This document shows, piece by piece, positions 6,892-15,316 of a stretch of 64,000 bases of DNA. Below the pieces are notes generated by a model that made no database searches, was not told the DNA's origin, and was given only the letters and a program-made list of their open reading frames with translations. The stretch comes from Bacteroidota bacterium (GTDB lineage Bacteria > Bacteroidota > Bacteroidia > Chitinophagales > Chitinophagaceae), in the NCBI GenBank assembly GCA_030706685.1, contig JAUZOA010000010.1, forward strand, positions 1 through 64,000, written 5' to 3'. The position numbers and the translations under genes are program-made. Within the stretch, counting starts at the first letter, position 1; every line of letters begins with the position of its first letter.

Positions 6892-7335
6892 ATGTTTACT
6901 AAGGCAACCGAATATGCATTGAGAGCAATTATTTATATTGCTCAAAAGGGCACTGAAGAAAGAAAATGCAGTATTGGCGAAATAGCAAAGGCTATTGATT
7001 CGCCGCTGCCGTTTACGGCTAAAATATTGCAGGCGCTTCGTAAGGATAATAAAATTATCCGCTCGGTTAGCGGCCCCAATGGCGGATTTTATATGACTGA
7101 AAAATCCAGGAAACAGCCTCTTCGTGCAGTGCTCGAAGCGATGGGAGAGGACCAGGTGCTGGAAAAATGTGTATTGGGCCTGGTTAAATGTTCAGGAACA
7201 AAACCCTGTCCAATGCATTTTCAATACAAAACGATAAAGGAACAATTCATAAAACTATTTGAAACGAACACTATCCAATACCTCGCCGATGATATCAAAA
7301 ATGGCGATGTGTTTATCAGTAATAAGAATAAATAA
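6892..7335 (+). CDS. Rrf2-family regulator with Fe-S cysteine motif (NsrR/IscR-like)
   Basis: This 147-aa protein has a winged helix (KATEYALRAIIYIA; GEIAKAIDSPLPFTAKILQALRK; VSGPNGGFYM) typical of Rrf2. Three cysteines, C93-x6-C100-x5-C106, match the cluster-ligand spacing of IscR/NsrR/RsrR-type sensors, so it probably senses NO, iron-sulfur status or redox. It is cotranscribed with the QueD-like gene and is the likely ligand of the palindrome at 6315-6340. Which signal it reads cannot be told from sequence. Confidence 0.88.
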   Translation: MFTKATEYALRAIIYIAQKGTEERKCSIGEIAKAIDSPLPFTAKILQALRKDNKIIRSVSGPNGGFYMTEKSRKQPLRAVLEAMGEDQVLEKCVLGLVKCSGTKPCPMHFQYKTIKEQFIKLFETNTIQYLADDIKNGDVFISNKNK

Positions 7336-7433
7336 CGTAAAATACCTGCTCAGCAACCTGTTATTTTCAGGAAAGAGGAGCAGCCATCGTTATACGGGGA
7401 AGAATGTTTTATGACTGAGCGATCAGCGATTAT

Positions 7434-8066
7434 CTAAACGTTCCATTCCCCAAGATATACACTATGTGACTGCCTTTCCCGGTCGGATGCAACAAAAGCG
7501 GCATAAAGATGATAGGTTCTTTTCCGCGTACGGGGCACCGGCAATATATCTGATCCCGTGTTCCTGAACTGGCCGGTGATGGTAAAAGAAGCCTGGCTGT
7601 TTTCAATATCGTAGGCCAGCAACATTACCTGGTCACTGGGACTGGCTCCTTCAACTATGGACACATCCCATGTAAACTTTAATTGACCGGGTGATGGCTG
7701 TGACACAGTAATATTATTCGCTACCGGCAGATCGCCAAAGCTTACCTTGACCAATGCGGGGTTAATGCGGATGGCTGTTCCATCTTCTTCAAAGGAATTT
7801 TTCAATAGCCAGGATTTTGCCGCCACAAATCCTTCCGATCTTTCACTATAATTCTTAAACCCCTGGCGCAGGAACCCCAAAATGGGCTGCAGCCATAACT
7901 GCGCCATGGCGAACCTATCCCGGTTGGCTTTTTCCTTTTTACTTATCCGCTTTGTACGTTTTTTATAAGGCCCCTTTACATAAGCGACCCCGTTCCGGGA
8001 TGAGCCAATGATAGTGCCCACCCTGCCTGTGACAGGCCCGTTGATGCCATTAATAAATCTTCCCAT
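7434..8066 (-). CDS. DUF6266 family protein
   Basis: This 210-aa protein starts MGRFINGINGPVTGRVGTIIGSSRNGVAYVKG, the conserved Gly-rich N-terminus of DUF6266. A basic stretch (PYKKRTKRISKKEKANRDRF) and a beta-rich C-terminal half with a fibronectin-like pattern follow (VSQPSPGQLKFTWD). No signal peptide is seen. Function is unknown; the family is largely confined to Bacteroidota. An 11-bp repeat array sits about 90 bp upstream of its start, in the place of a promoter or regulator region. Confidence 0.85.
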   Translation of the reverse strand: MGRFINGINGPVTGRVGTIIGSSRNGVAYVKGPYKKRTKRISKKEKANRDRFAMAQLWLQPILGFLRQGFKNYSERSEGFVAAKSWLLKNSFEEDGTAIRINPALVKVSFGDLPVANNITVSQPSPGQLKFTWDVSIVEGASPSDQVMLLAYDIENSQASFTITGQFRNTGSDILPVPRTRKRTYHLYAAFVASDRERQSHSVYLGEWNV

Positions 8067-8120
8067 AAATCATAGTTTGATACTGGTCATGAATATACTA
8101 AAAACGTATCAGAAAGGAAA

Positions 8121-8232
8121 GGAAACCGGATTAAACAGGGATAAAAGAGGGGCAATATCCGTGTTTTATCCGTCTTTTATCCGTGTTTGATCCGTCTTTC
8201 ATCCGTCTTTGACCTATGTTTGACTCTTTTTA
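8121..8232. repeat. 11-bp tandem repeat array with inverted left arm
   Basis: Seven contiguous 11-bp units run from 8156 to 8232 with consensus (T/G/C)ATCCGT(G/C)TTT; the last two are degenerate. To the left, 8121-8152 carries about two and a half units in the opposite orientation, so the whole can fold back. The period equals one DNA turn. The remaining gap, 8233-8414, shows nothing recognisable. Confidence 0.8.
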
Positions 8233-8414
8233 GTTTTAGTATATAGCCAGGGTATTTCATGGTTAACCGGGCAGAAGGTTAATGCATAGCACCCGGGGGA
8301 CCGGTTTCGTTTATTTTGGATTACTTGTGAAGCGGGGAAATGGCTGAAAACAGGAAGCTGCTCAACGATTTGATGGGAACAGTTACATTTTTTATCAGCG
8401 TTAAGCTTCCGGGA

Positions 8415-9605
8415 TCATTTAACCGCTTCCGGATGTTTCGGGTGGTTATCTTTATCCCTGGTCAACGCTATCAACCCTAACACAGGTCCTATCGCCAGCA
8501 GCATATAAATATACCGGGCATTATCTTCAGTTCGCAATGCATTAATCAACTGAATGCTGATGATCGTAATGGAAAACCCGATACAATTCACTATGGTTAG
8601 CGACGCGCCTTTCGATACCGGGGGAGCATTTTGAGCCACTAAGGTTGAAAATAAAGGGGAGTCCGCGATGACGGCCATGCTCCAGGTAAATAAGAATACA
8701 ATAAGCGCCGGCTCTGAACGATTAAATAATAATAGCGGGGAAATAATACAGCAGGCACAGGATATCAATAATGCAATAGAAGCTGTTTTCTTTGCCCCCA
8801 GCCATTGTGAAATCAATCCGCTCAAGACACAAGAAACACCGCCCGCCGCGATTATCAGGAACGATAAAAAGGGAATATTAAAACCCGCTCCCGGGTAATG
8901 ATCTTTATAAGCCGTCAATATTACCGGCACGAATACCCAGAAGGCATATAGCTCCCACATATGTCCGAAATATCCAAAAGAAACAGCTCTGAATTTCTTA
9001 TCACGGAAACCTTTTAAGAATGCTCCCGGGTTTAATGGCTGACCGGCTTTACGATAGGGCCCGTCGGGTATCCAGAGCAGCATGGCTAACCCGCCCATCA
9101 CCGAAAGAAATGAAGTTGAAAAAATAACCCATTTCCAGGGCAGGGCTGCCGTGATGCTTTTCAATAAATGAGGAAATGATGTTCCGATCACCAATGCGCC
9201 TACCAAAAAGCCTAATGATTTTCCGAGTCCCTGCTGGTAATAATCAGCGGCGATCTTCATCCCGACCGGGTAAATTCCTGCGAGAAAAAAACCAGTCAGG
9301 AAACGAAATAGCAATAGCCAGGATGAATTGATCCCATTAAAACTTATAGCCAGGTTAAATAAAGCGGCTACCAGGGAACTGAGAAAGAAAACCAGGGAAG
9401 GCGAAAACCTGTCGGAGATGCTGAGCACGGCGAAAATTAAAGTTCCTGCGATAAATCCTGATTGCACCGCGCTTGCCAGGTGGGCTAAATAAGCGGGTTC
9501 AAGATGGAATTGCTTAACTATATCCGATATGATTGCATTCCCTGCAAACCACAAAGAGGTACAAAAAAACTGGGATAAGACAATTACCGGCAAGACCCTT
9601 TTCAT
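8415..9605 (-). CDS. MFS transporter
   Basis: This 396-aa protein has about twelve hydrophobic segments. The loop between helices 2 and 3 is degenerate (SISDRFSPSLVF), and RFLTGFFLAGIYPVGMKIAADYYQQGLGKSLGFLVGALVIGTSFPHLL is typical of the major facilitator superfamily. It sits in the inner membrane. The substrate is unknown; cyanate/nitrate-like and sugar-like MFS branches have similar length. No linked pathway genes are present and it stands alone between two intergenic repeats. Confidence 0.85.
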   Translation of the reverse strand: MKRVLPVIVLSQFFCTSLWFAGNAIISDIVKQFHLEPAYLAHLASAVQSGFIAGTLIFAVLSISDRFSPSLVFFLSSLVAALFNLAISFNGINSSWLLLFRFLTGFFLAGIYPVGMKIAADYYQQGLGKSLGFLVGALVIGTSFPHLLKSITAALPWKWVIFSTSFLSVMGGLAMLLWIPDGPYRKAGQPLNPGAFLKGFRDKKFRAVSFGYFGHMWELYAFWVFVPVILTAYKDHYPGAGFNIPFLSFLIIAAGGVSCVLSGLISQWLGAKKTASIALLISCACCIISPLLLFNRSEPALIVFLFTWSMAVIADSPLFSTLVAQNAPPVSKGASLTIVNCIGFSITIISIQLINALRTEDNARYIYMLLAIGPVLGLIALTRDKDNHPKHPEAVK

Positions 9606-9703
9606 TTTTTATACTTTGTTTAATGGCAGGATTGGCGCAACCAGGATTTTTAAGCAGGTTTTTAATAATTCGCTGTTTCGGCAGTGCATCAATTTGACTA
9701 TTC

Positions 9704-9785
9704 TTTTTCAAAAAGACACAAAGATCACAAAGCGCATGCTTTTCATTGAAATTTATTTGTGACCCTGGTGTCTTTGCGGGAAAAA
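9704..9785. repeat. Imperfect palindrome of CAAAGACAC type
   Basis: The left arm (TTTTTC, then AAAGACACAAAGATCACAAA) pairs imperfectly with the right arm (TTTGTGACCCTGGTGTCTTTG, then GAAAAA). It belongs to the widespread intergenic class built of CGCAAAG/CACAGAG stutters seen several times in this window. It is noncoding. Confidence 0.55.
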
Positions 9786-9831
9786 GTAGTAAAAGGGGCG
9801 CACTACCGCCGTTTCATACAGGGATCAGTGT

Positions 9832-10113
9832 TTACCTCAACGGATTGCTGGTGATCGGATCAATAACAACTTTTACTTCGGATACTGTATTGATGGGAAA
9901 TTTGCCCAGCCTGGCATGTTCACGAATTACTTCTTCACTTTCGGCTATATGAATACAATAGATCTTATCACCGGTAATAAATGATTGTATCCAGTGATAG
10001 GGTTTGCCCAGTTGGGTAACCGCCTCGCAGGAAGTTTGAGAAATAGCTTGCAATTCTTCAGGAGTAAGGTTCCCGGCGCCGGGCAGGTTTCTTTCAACAA
10101 CAAATTTTTTCAT
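9832..10113 (-). CDS. DUF4242 protein (SCO4226-like), single domain
   Basis: This 93-aa cytosolic protein reads KKFVVERNLPGAGNLTPEELQAISQTSC and later DKIYCIHIAESEEVIREHARLGKFPINTVSEVKVVIDP, the hallmark of DUF4242. A crystallised member binds nickel; the physiological role is unknown. It lies just downstream of the large ATPase/LuxR regulator on the same strand. The 96-bp gap carries two AAATAGGGAA motifs that also precede the tandem-DUF4242 gene at 13148. Confidence 0.88.
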   Translation of the reverse strand: MKKFVVERNLPGAGNLTPEELQAISQTSCEAVTQLGKPYHWIQSFITGDKIYCIHIAESEEVIREHARLGKFPINTVSEVKVVIDPITSNPLR

Positions 10114-10183
10114 ACAACAAATTTTTAATAATGAATAATAGCTGCAAAACTCCGGGGATGGTTGTTGTTGAATGACAGGGTTG

Positions 10184-10216
10184 TTCCCTATTTAAATATA
10201 AAGGATTCCCTATTTT
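10184..10216 (-). promoter_or_regulatory. Paired AAATAGGGAA motifs upstream of the DUF4242 gene
   Basis: On the minus strand AAAATAGGGAA (10216-10206) and AAATAGGGAA (10193-10184) are direct repeats 22 bp apart. The first overlaps the end of the regulator gene. The same motif occurs twice, 31 bp apart, in front of the second DUF4242 gene, which suggests a common activator. Confidence 0.6.
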
Positions 10217-12810
10217 ATGATTCCCAGCCTGGCCGCCTCCTGTACAGCCTTTACACGCGATTTTACTTCCAGTTTATATAATATAGATGAAATATGATGA
10301 TCCACCGTTTTAGCCGATATAAAAAGCCGGGTGGCGATTTCTTTATTCTGCATGCCTTCATTTAACAACTGCAGCACATCCAGTTCGCGGCCTGTTAAAA
10401 GGGCAGGATTGGATTGGGTGGTTTTCCGGATACCCCGCGGAATGCTTTTAATACCGGAACTCCTCATTTCCAATTTCAGTTTTTCGTAAACCGCATAAGC
10501 GCCGAGCCGGTGAACAATGGCGATGGCTTTTCTTTTATCATTTTCATCGCCTTCAAATAATGCAAGCGCCTGTTCGTAAGGACAACCTGTTTTTTCCCAA
10601 TGCGCCGCTGCTTTTAAAGCCTTTTTTGTATTGCTTATTTCGTAGCCCTCATATATTTCTGTTAGCAACAGTTTTTGTTTTTTCCCTTTGCATAACCAGA
10701 AAGCGAATTCATTGTTTTCATACACGTTGCCCATTCTGTCCACCATATTTATCGTAGTATCAATAGCTGATTGTTCAATGACTTCTTTCCCTGTCAGCCA
10801 TTCATATTCCAATAGAGCGGATATGGAAGGGATGATCCTTTGGAGTTCCATTGTGTCAAAGGCTTTTGCTTTGGCTTCCTGCAGGAGGGGAAGCGCGTCA
10901 TCCGGGGAGCCCCTGCGCATTTTTATTTTTGACATAACGTTCAGGGCGCCAATTTTTACATAAGGGGCATGGTTTTCATTTTTGAGAAGATCGCCCGCTA
11001 TTCGTTCGGCTTCATTCCAATTGCCTGTTTCCAGGTACAAGCGGGCTTTCCAGGCCAGCATATACGCTCTCCAGGAATCAAGATCTCTTTCTTCGCAATA
11101 CCGTATGCCTTCGTCCAGGATATTTTTTGCAGAAGTATAATCTTTCGTAGTAACCCCGATACCGCCGAGATTGGTATAGGCGCGGGCCCCATGTTCGTGG
11201 TACGAATTTTTTAAAGCGATTTCCAGGCTTTGCCGCAACAACTCAATGCCTTTTTGATTGGAGGAGGGAAACCACATTTGCGCAGTACCTACATTGTTCA
11301 AAGCATGGGAAAGAATTTCTTCATCCGATAATTCTTTTGCCATGGCAATAGCTTTCTCGCCCCAGAATATGCATTCAAGCGGCTGGTGAGCCAACATTTT
11401 TAATTGTGACATAGTACTTAAAGCCAGGGCTTTTGCCTTTGACGAAGGCTGGGTTTCAAAAACCTCAATGGCTTGTTCGGCGAAACGTTCAGCCAGTTTC
11501 CGGTTACCTTCAAACCACCAGAGCCGTGATAAAAAGCGGAGGCAGTCCCCGATCTTTTCCGTATCGTTTTTTTCCTTCCAGATGTTTAGCGATTTTCCTG
11601 CATAAATAATGGCCTCTTTAATCTGGTAGGTGAGATAACATTCATACGCGTACGATTCATAAAACCTGATCAATATGTCTTTATCATTTCCCTGGTAATA
11701 TTCAATGGCTGTTAAATATAATTTCGATGCTTCGATATGAGCGCCCACGGAAGCTGCCTGGGTGGCGGCCAATGGCGCATATTGAACTACTACTTCGTAT
11801 TCGTTTGCATTTTTCGCGTGATGAATGATCCGTTCGATCTCCTGGTTTTGCTCAAAACTCTCCCGGAGCAGGCCCAGTACTCTTTTATTCAGGGCAACTC
11901 TTTTCAGCGGCGACAGGGATGTTTCGATCGTTCTCCTGAATAATTCATGTTTAAAATAGATATGGCCATCATTAATGATAAGAATTTTTTTTTCAAGACA
12001 GTTTTCAATGGCGCCAGCATATAAAGGCTCAAATTTTTCAAGATATTTTATCTCGAAACTGGCAGGAATGACAGACAGTAATTCCCAAACCTGCTTCGTT
12101 CTTTCCGTGGCGCCGTTATAACTGGATAAGACGGAGGTTTTAATATTATCCGGCACACCCGGGCTGTAACTGGCCAATATCTCATTTACATAAAAAGGAT
12201 TGCCACCCGAAATACTATAGACATCTTCGCCGCTATAGCCTTTTTCATTAGCCATTTTCTCTACCGCCTCCCTGGATAAGGAGGTAAGCTGCAGCCGTGT
12301 AAAAGAATCCGGGGGCAACTGGCCCAGGACATTTCTCAATGGATGATGAGAATTTATCTCATCGTCACGGTAGGTAAGAATAAACAGGCATCGCAGTTGC
12401 GTAATGCGCCTGGCAAAGAATTTTATAAAGTCAAGCGTGGCTTCATCAGCCCAGTGTATGTCCTCAAATACGATCAGGGTTTTTTGTTTTTGATGACTCA
12501 GCTCACGAAAAAAACAGGAAAATAATTCGGACCTTTCTTCAATGCTATGGCTGCTGGGCCAGAGATCATTTTTTACCTGCCATACGATATCGTACAATGG
12601 CGCCAGCGGACGGGGCGTAAACAGGGCATCACAGGCTCCCTGGTAGATATTACAATCCCCGGCTTGCTCTTTACAAAACGCTCTTACCAGCGATGTTTTA
12701 CCGATGCCGGCCTCACCACTTATAAAGACACAATGTCCTTCCCCTTCTGCGATGGTTGAAAATTTTGTTTGCAGGGCGGCCAGGAATCCGTCTCTTTCGA
12801 TCAGCTCCAT
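10210..12810 (-). CDS. Large ATPase-TPR-LuxR transcriptional regulator (LAL/MalT-like)
   Basis: This 866-aa protein has an AAA/STAND-type ATPase at the N-terminus (Walker A GEAGIGKT at 32-39; Walker B LIVFEDIHWADE near 113-124; LTYRDDE sensor). A long array of TPR-like helices fills about 330-760. A LuxR HTH occupies the last 65 residues (LTGRELDVLQLLNEGMQNKEIATRLFISAKTVDHHISSILYKL). Such LAL regulators are ligand-gated activators. It lies between two DUF4242 genes, which are its likely targets. The ligand is unknown. Confidence 0.9.
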   Translation of the reverse strand: MELIERDGFLAALQTKFSTIAEGEGHCVFISGEAGIGKTSLVRAFCKEQAGDCNIYQGACDALFTPRPLAPLYDIVWQVKNDLWPSSHSIEERSELFSCFFRELSHQKQKTLIVFEDIHWADEATLDFIKFFARRITQLRCLFILTYRDDEINSHHPLRNVLGQLPPDSFTRLQLTSLSREAVEKMANEKGYSGEDVYSISGGNPFYVNEILASYSPGVPDNIKTSVLSSYNGATERTKQVWELLSVIPASFEIKYLEKFEPLYAGAIENCLEKKILIINDGHIYFKHELFRRTIETSLSPLKRVALNKRVLGLLRESFEQNQEIERIIHHAKNANEYEVVVQYAPLAATQAASVGAHIEASKLYLTAIEYYQGNDKDILIRFYESYAYECYLTYQIKEAIIYAGKSLNIWKEKNDTEKIGDCLRFLSRLWWFEGNRKLAERFAEQAIEVFETQPSSKAKALALSTMSQLKMLAHQPLECIFWGEKAIAMAKELSDEEILSHALNNVGTAQMWFPSSNQKGIELLRQSLEIALKNSYHEHGARAYTNLGGIGVTTKDYTSAKNILDEGIRYCEERDLDSWRAYMLAWKARLYLETGNWNEAERIAGDLLKNENHAPYVKIGALNVMSKIKMRRGSPDDALPLLQEAKAKAFDTMELQRIIPSISALLEYEWLTGKEVIEQSAIDTTINMVDRMGNVYENNEFAFWLCKGKKQKLLLTEIYEGYEISNTKKALKAAAHWEKTGCPYEQALALFEGDENDKRKAIAIVHRLGAYAVYEKLKLEMRSSGIKSIPRGIRKTTQSNPALLTGRELDVLQLLNEGMQNKEIATRLFISAKTVDHHISSILYKLEVKSRVKAVQEAARLGIIK

Positions 12811-13056
12811 ATTTCCTCTTTATTAATGATGAGATTACTGTTCTAAAATCGCCAAAGCTCCATAATTCTGTTGGCCAAACAAAACACAAAAGACAAACAG
12901 GGAGACCGGAGATAAAGCTTTTTTTGCGGGAAATGCCGGTGGAAGAACAAGGTCAGCCGGTAATCATCTGCAGGTTACCAATGGGTAATTTCCGTTTGCT
13001 GCAGCACCCCATCTTTTTTTTACGAACATTTTATAAAATACAGAAAGAGCGATTCT

Positions 13057-13100
13057 AAAATAGGGAAAACTCCTTATATGCTATGGGCGAATAGGGATTT
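13057..13100 (+). promoter_or_regulatory. Paired AATAGGGA motifs upstream of the tandem-DUF4242 gene
   Basis: AAAATAGGGAAAA at 13057-13069 and AATAGGGATTT at 13090-13100 are direct repeats 31 bp apart, 48-91 bp before the ATG. Between them lies CTCCTTATAT, similar to the TCCTTTATAT found between the paired motifs upstream of the other DUF4242 gene. Spacings of 22 and 31 bp are about two and three helical turns. Confidence 0.6.
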
Positions 13101-13147
13101 GTTTTGCATCGAAATTATATTTCATCATCATTAAATCAAATTTTATC

Positions 13148-13816
13148 ATGAAAATGTTTTTTAAAATGTTCTTTGTTTTTCCAACATTCATTATTGCCAG
13201 TATCATTTCTTGCCGCTCATCCTCTCAACCCGCTATTGCTGAAACAACACAGGGTACAGACAGCCTGCCAGTTGCTCATAAATCCGACAACATGTATTAC
13301 CTGGATGTGCATCATATAGGGCCCGGAAAAGTGAAGTATGAAGCGGTAGCCCAGGCACATGCCAAAGACCTGGCCGTACAGGAAAAATATGGCGTTCATT
13401 TCATTAAATACTGGGTAGATGAAGCCGATGGGAATGTGTATTGTCTTTCATCCGCCGCCGATTCGCAATCCATAAGGAAAACACATGCGGAAGCGCATGG
13501 GCTCTTACCCGACCAGATATACGCCGTAACGGGCGGGACGGAAGCGTCATTGATCAACCAGGATAATTTTTTCCTCGATGTGCATGAACTTGGCGCTGGC
13601 AAGGTTTCGGCCAAGGATGTAGCAGCGGCCCATCAAAAAGATCTTTCCGTTGAGAAAAAGTATGGAGTGAACTTTACCAACTACTGGGTAAACGAAAAGG
13701 AAGGTCGCGTGGTATGTTTGTCGCAGGCGCCGGATTCAGCAGCAGTTATTAAAACTCATAAGGAAGCTCATGGGCTGATCCCGGTTTCCATAGTAAAAGT
13801 AAAGCCAGGGAAATGA
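13148..13816 (+). CDS. Lipoprotein with two tandem DUF4242 domains
   Basis: This 222-aa protein has a lipoprotein signal (hydrophobic stretch, then IISC with Cys22 as the lipidation site) and two homologous domains at about 49-128 and 141-218. Each starts with a FLDVH/YYLDVH strand and ends in K-T-H-x-E-A-H-G-L. The repeat K-D-L-(A/S)-V-(Q/E)-(E/K)-K-Y-G-V-(H/N)-F in both halves shows an internal duplication. It is probably anchored in the periplasm or outer membrane. DUF4242 members may bind metal; here each domain carries conserved His-x3-His near its end. Confidence 0.82.
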   Translation: MKMFFKMFFVFPTFIIASIISCRSSSQPAIAETTQGTDSLPVAHKSDNMYYLDVHHIGPGKVKYEAVAQAHAKDLAVQEKYGVHFIKYWVDEADGNVYCLSSAADSQSIRKTHAEAHGLLPDQIYAVTGGTEASLINQDNFFLDVHELGAGKVSAKDVAAAHQKDLSVEKKYGVNFTNYWVNEKEGRVVCLSQAPDSAAVIKTHKEAHGLIPVSIVKVKPGK

Positions 13817-13827
13817 ATAATGATGAA

Positions 13828-14029
13828 GAGCCGGTTGGCAGTGGTCAAATTTGAAATTTCCAGGATGTCGCAAAGACGGATTTTGATCTCCCGCAACGGC
13901 GCAGAAACGGGGCGAATTGACAATGAGAGACAGCCGTTGGGTCTTTGTGAGAGGTTTTATTGAAGGGCCGAATCAGTGTGTAATACGGGCAAAAACCTCT
14001 GTGTGAAAATTGACCACTACCGGCTGGTT
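13828..14029. mobile_element. MITE-like element, family A (copy 2)
   Basis: The element at 13836-14021 begins GGCAGTGGTCAAATTT and ends AAAATTGACCACTACC, whose reverse complement is GGTAGTGGTCAATTTT. These match the ends of the element at 4053-4195. Flanks AGCCGGTT and GGCTGGTT agree at 6 of 8 positions, a decayed target duplication. The interior carries CGCAAAGACGG-like stutters and no gene. Confidence 0.6.
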
Positions 14030-14068
14030 ATTTATCCTTTGAAAACCTTATCCTTTCCTATATTCTAT

Positions 14069-14222
14069 AATAAAGAGGCTGTCTTCATAAGGTATTTATT
14101 TCACGCAAGGACCGCTAAGGAGCAAAGGGCGCAAAGTGTCAGACTTCCTTTGCGCCGCTGCGTTAACTTTGCGGCTTTGTGTGAATTTTTCTTTTTTGAC
14201 CTTATTAGACAGCCTCTTTATT
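14069..14222. mobile_element. MITE-like element, family B (16-bp perfect TIR)
   Basis: AATAAAGAGGCTGTCT (14069-14084) is repeated exactly inverted at 14207-14222. Inside, near-palindromic halves (TTCACGCAAGG, GGGCGCAAAG and CTTTGCGCC, TTTGTGTGAA) fold into one 154-bp hairpin. GAGGCTGTCT-type ends are seen on several transposase families, so a non-autonomous derivative is likely. It lies in the noncoding gap between the DUF4242 lipoprotein and the L,D-transpeptidase. Confidence 0.75.
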
Positions 14223-14432
14223 GATTATCCTGTCTGAAATAAGCCGGCGGGCCCGTTTGACCCGGATCAACCTTCCAAAAAATTAACAAAAAGAGTCTTG
14301 CTAATTCACCGGTCTTTTTTATATTTATAGACTTATCCCGAAAGAAGGGCATTCATTAACAGAAAGGAAAAATATTTTGGCGGGTCGGAGCGTTGTTATC
14401 CAGTTTAAGTATTAAAAGTCTAATGAGTAGCT

Positions 14433-15188
14433 ATGAAAAAAACGCTAAAAGGATTTTATCTCCTTCTATCATCCCTGTTCATCACTTTATTGCATTTGCC
14501 TTCTGTATTCGCAAAGCCGGTTTTGGGAAACAGGCTCCATCCGCGGCCCACTGTTGCGACAACGCCTTCGCCGGGTGACTCTCTTCAACGGATGATCCAT
14601 TTCAAATCGGTATATGACAGCCTGCACCTTGATCTTTCGGGTCTTAGCCGCCAGGCATTTCTCTATGCCCAGAAAGGCTGGAAGAAACTGCTTAACCAGG
14701 GCAAGATCCTCAATGAATCGGTAATGGCCATTATTGATTTCAGTCAACCAAGCGATCACAAAAGGTTGTATGTGCTGGATATGAAAAATTATAAGGTCCT
14801 TTTCAATACATTGGTGGCGCATGGAAGAAATTCCGGCAAAGAATGGGCTTCTTCTTTTTCCAACAGACCCGCATCCTATAAAAGCAGCCCCGGATTTTAT
14901 ATTACCGGGGACACTTACTTTGGTAACAATGGATATTCATTGAAACTGGAAGGCATTGAAAAAGGAATCAATGATAAGGCTTATGCCCGGGCCATTGTGA
15001 TGCATGGAGCAGAATATGTAAGCGAATCATATATCGAAGCGCAGGGATATATTGGCAGAAGTGAAGGCTGCCCGGCTGTACCAGTTGCGGAGGCCAGTGA
15101 TATTATTGATGTGATTAAAAACGGAACCTGTCTCTTTGTATATGCTGCCAATAATCATTATACGTCCCGGTCGGCAATCCTGAAATGA
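14433..15188 (+). CDS. Murein L,D-transpeptidase catalytic-domain protein (YkuD-like)
   Basis: This 251-aa protein has an N-terminal signal peptide (hydrophobic 8-27, cut after VFA). The catalytic region ends in the diagnostic I-V-M-H-G (H191) ... S-E-G-C-P (C213) motif of L,D-transpeptidases and their relatives. An upstream lysine/arginine-rich segment (RLYVLDMKNYKVLFNTLVAHGRNSG) forms the beta-strand entry. It acts on peptidoglycan stem peptides in the periplasm. It is a single gene flanked by repeats. Confidence 0.88.
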   Translation: MKKTLKGFYLLLSSLFITLLHLPSVFAKPVLGNRLHPRPTVATTPSPGDSLQRMIHFKSVYDSLHLDLSGLSRQAFLYAQKGWKKLLNQGKILNESVMAIIDFSQPSDHKRLYVLDMKNYKVLFNTLVAHGRNSGKEWASSFSNRPASYKSSPGFYITGDTYFGNNGYSLKLEGIEKGINDKAYARAIVMHGAEYVSESYIEAQGYIGRSEGCPAVPVAEASDIIDVIKNGTCLFVYAANNHYTSRSAILK

Positions 15189-15316
15189 TCCTGATCAGAA
15201 CAAGGATAACACCAATCAGACGGATAAACAGGGATGCGGGTAAATCTTTACCTGATCCGATACATTAATAGAAGGTGACCATTACTTCTTCAAGGAATAA
15301 ATCTGTTCAATCCTCT

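Noticed and set aside
8121-8232. CRISPR array
   Set aside because: Repeats are 11 bp and contiguous, without unique spacers, and no cas genes are near.
14433-14433. A second start for the L,D-transpeptidase frame at upstream 14393
   Set aside because: That frame differs and ends at 14578; only ATG 14433 gives the signal peptide and catalytic domain in one frame.
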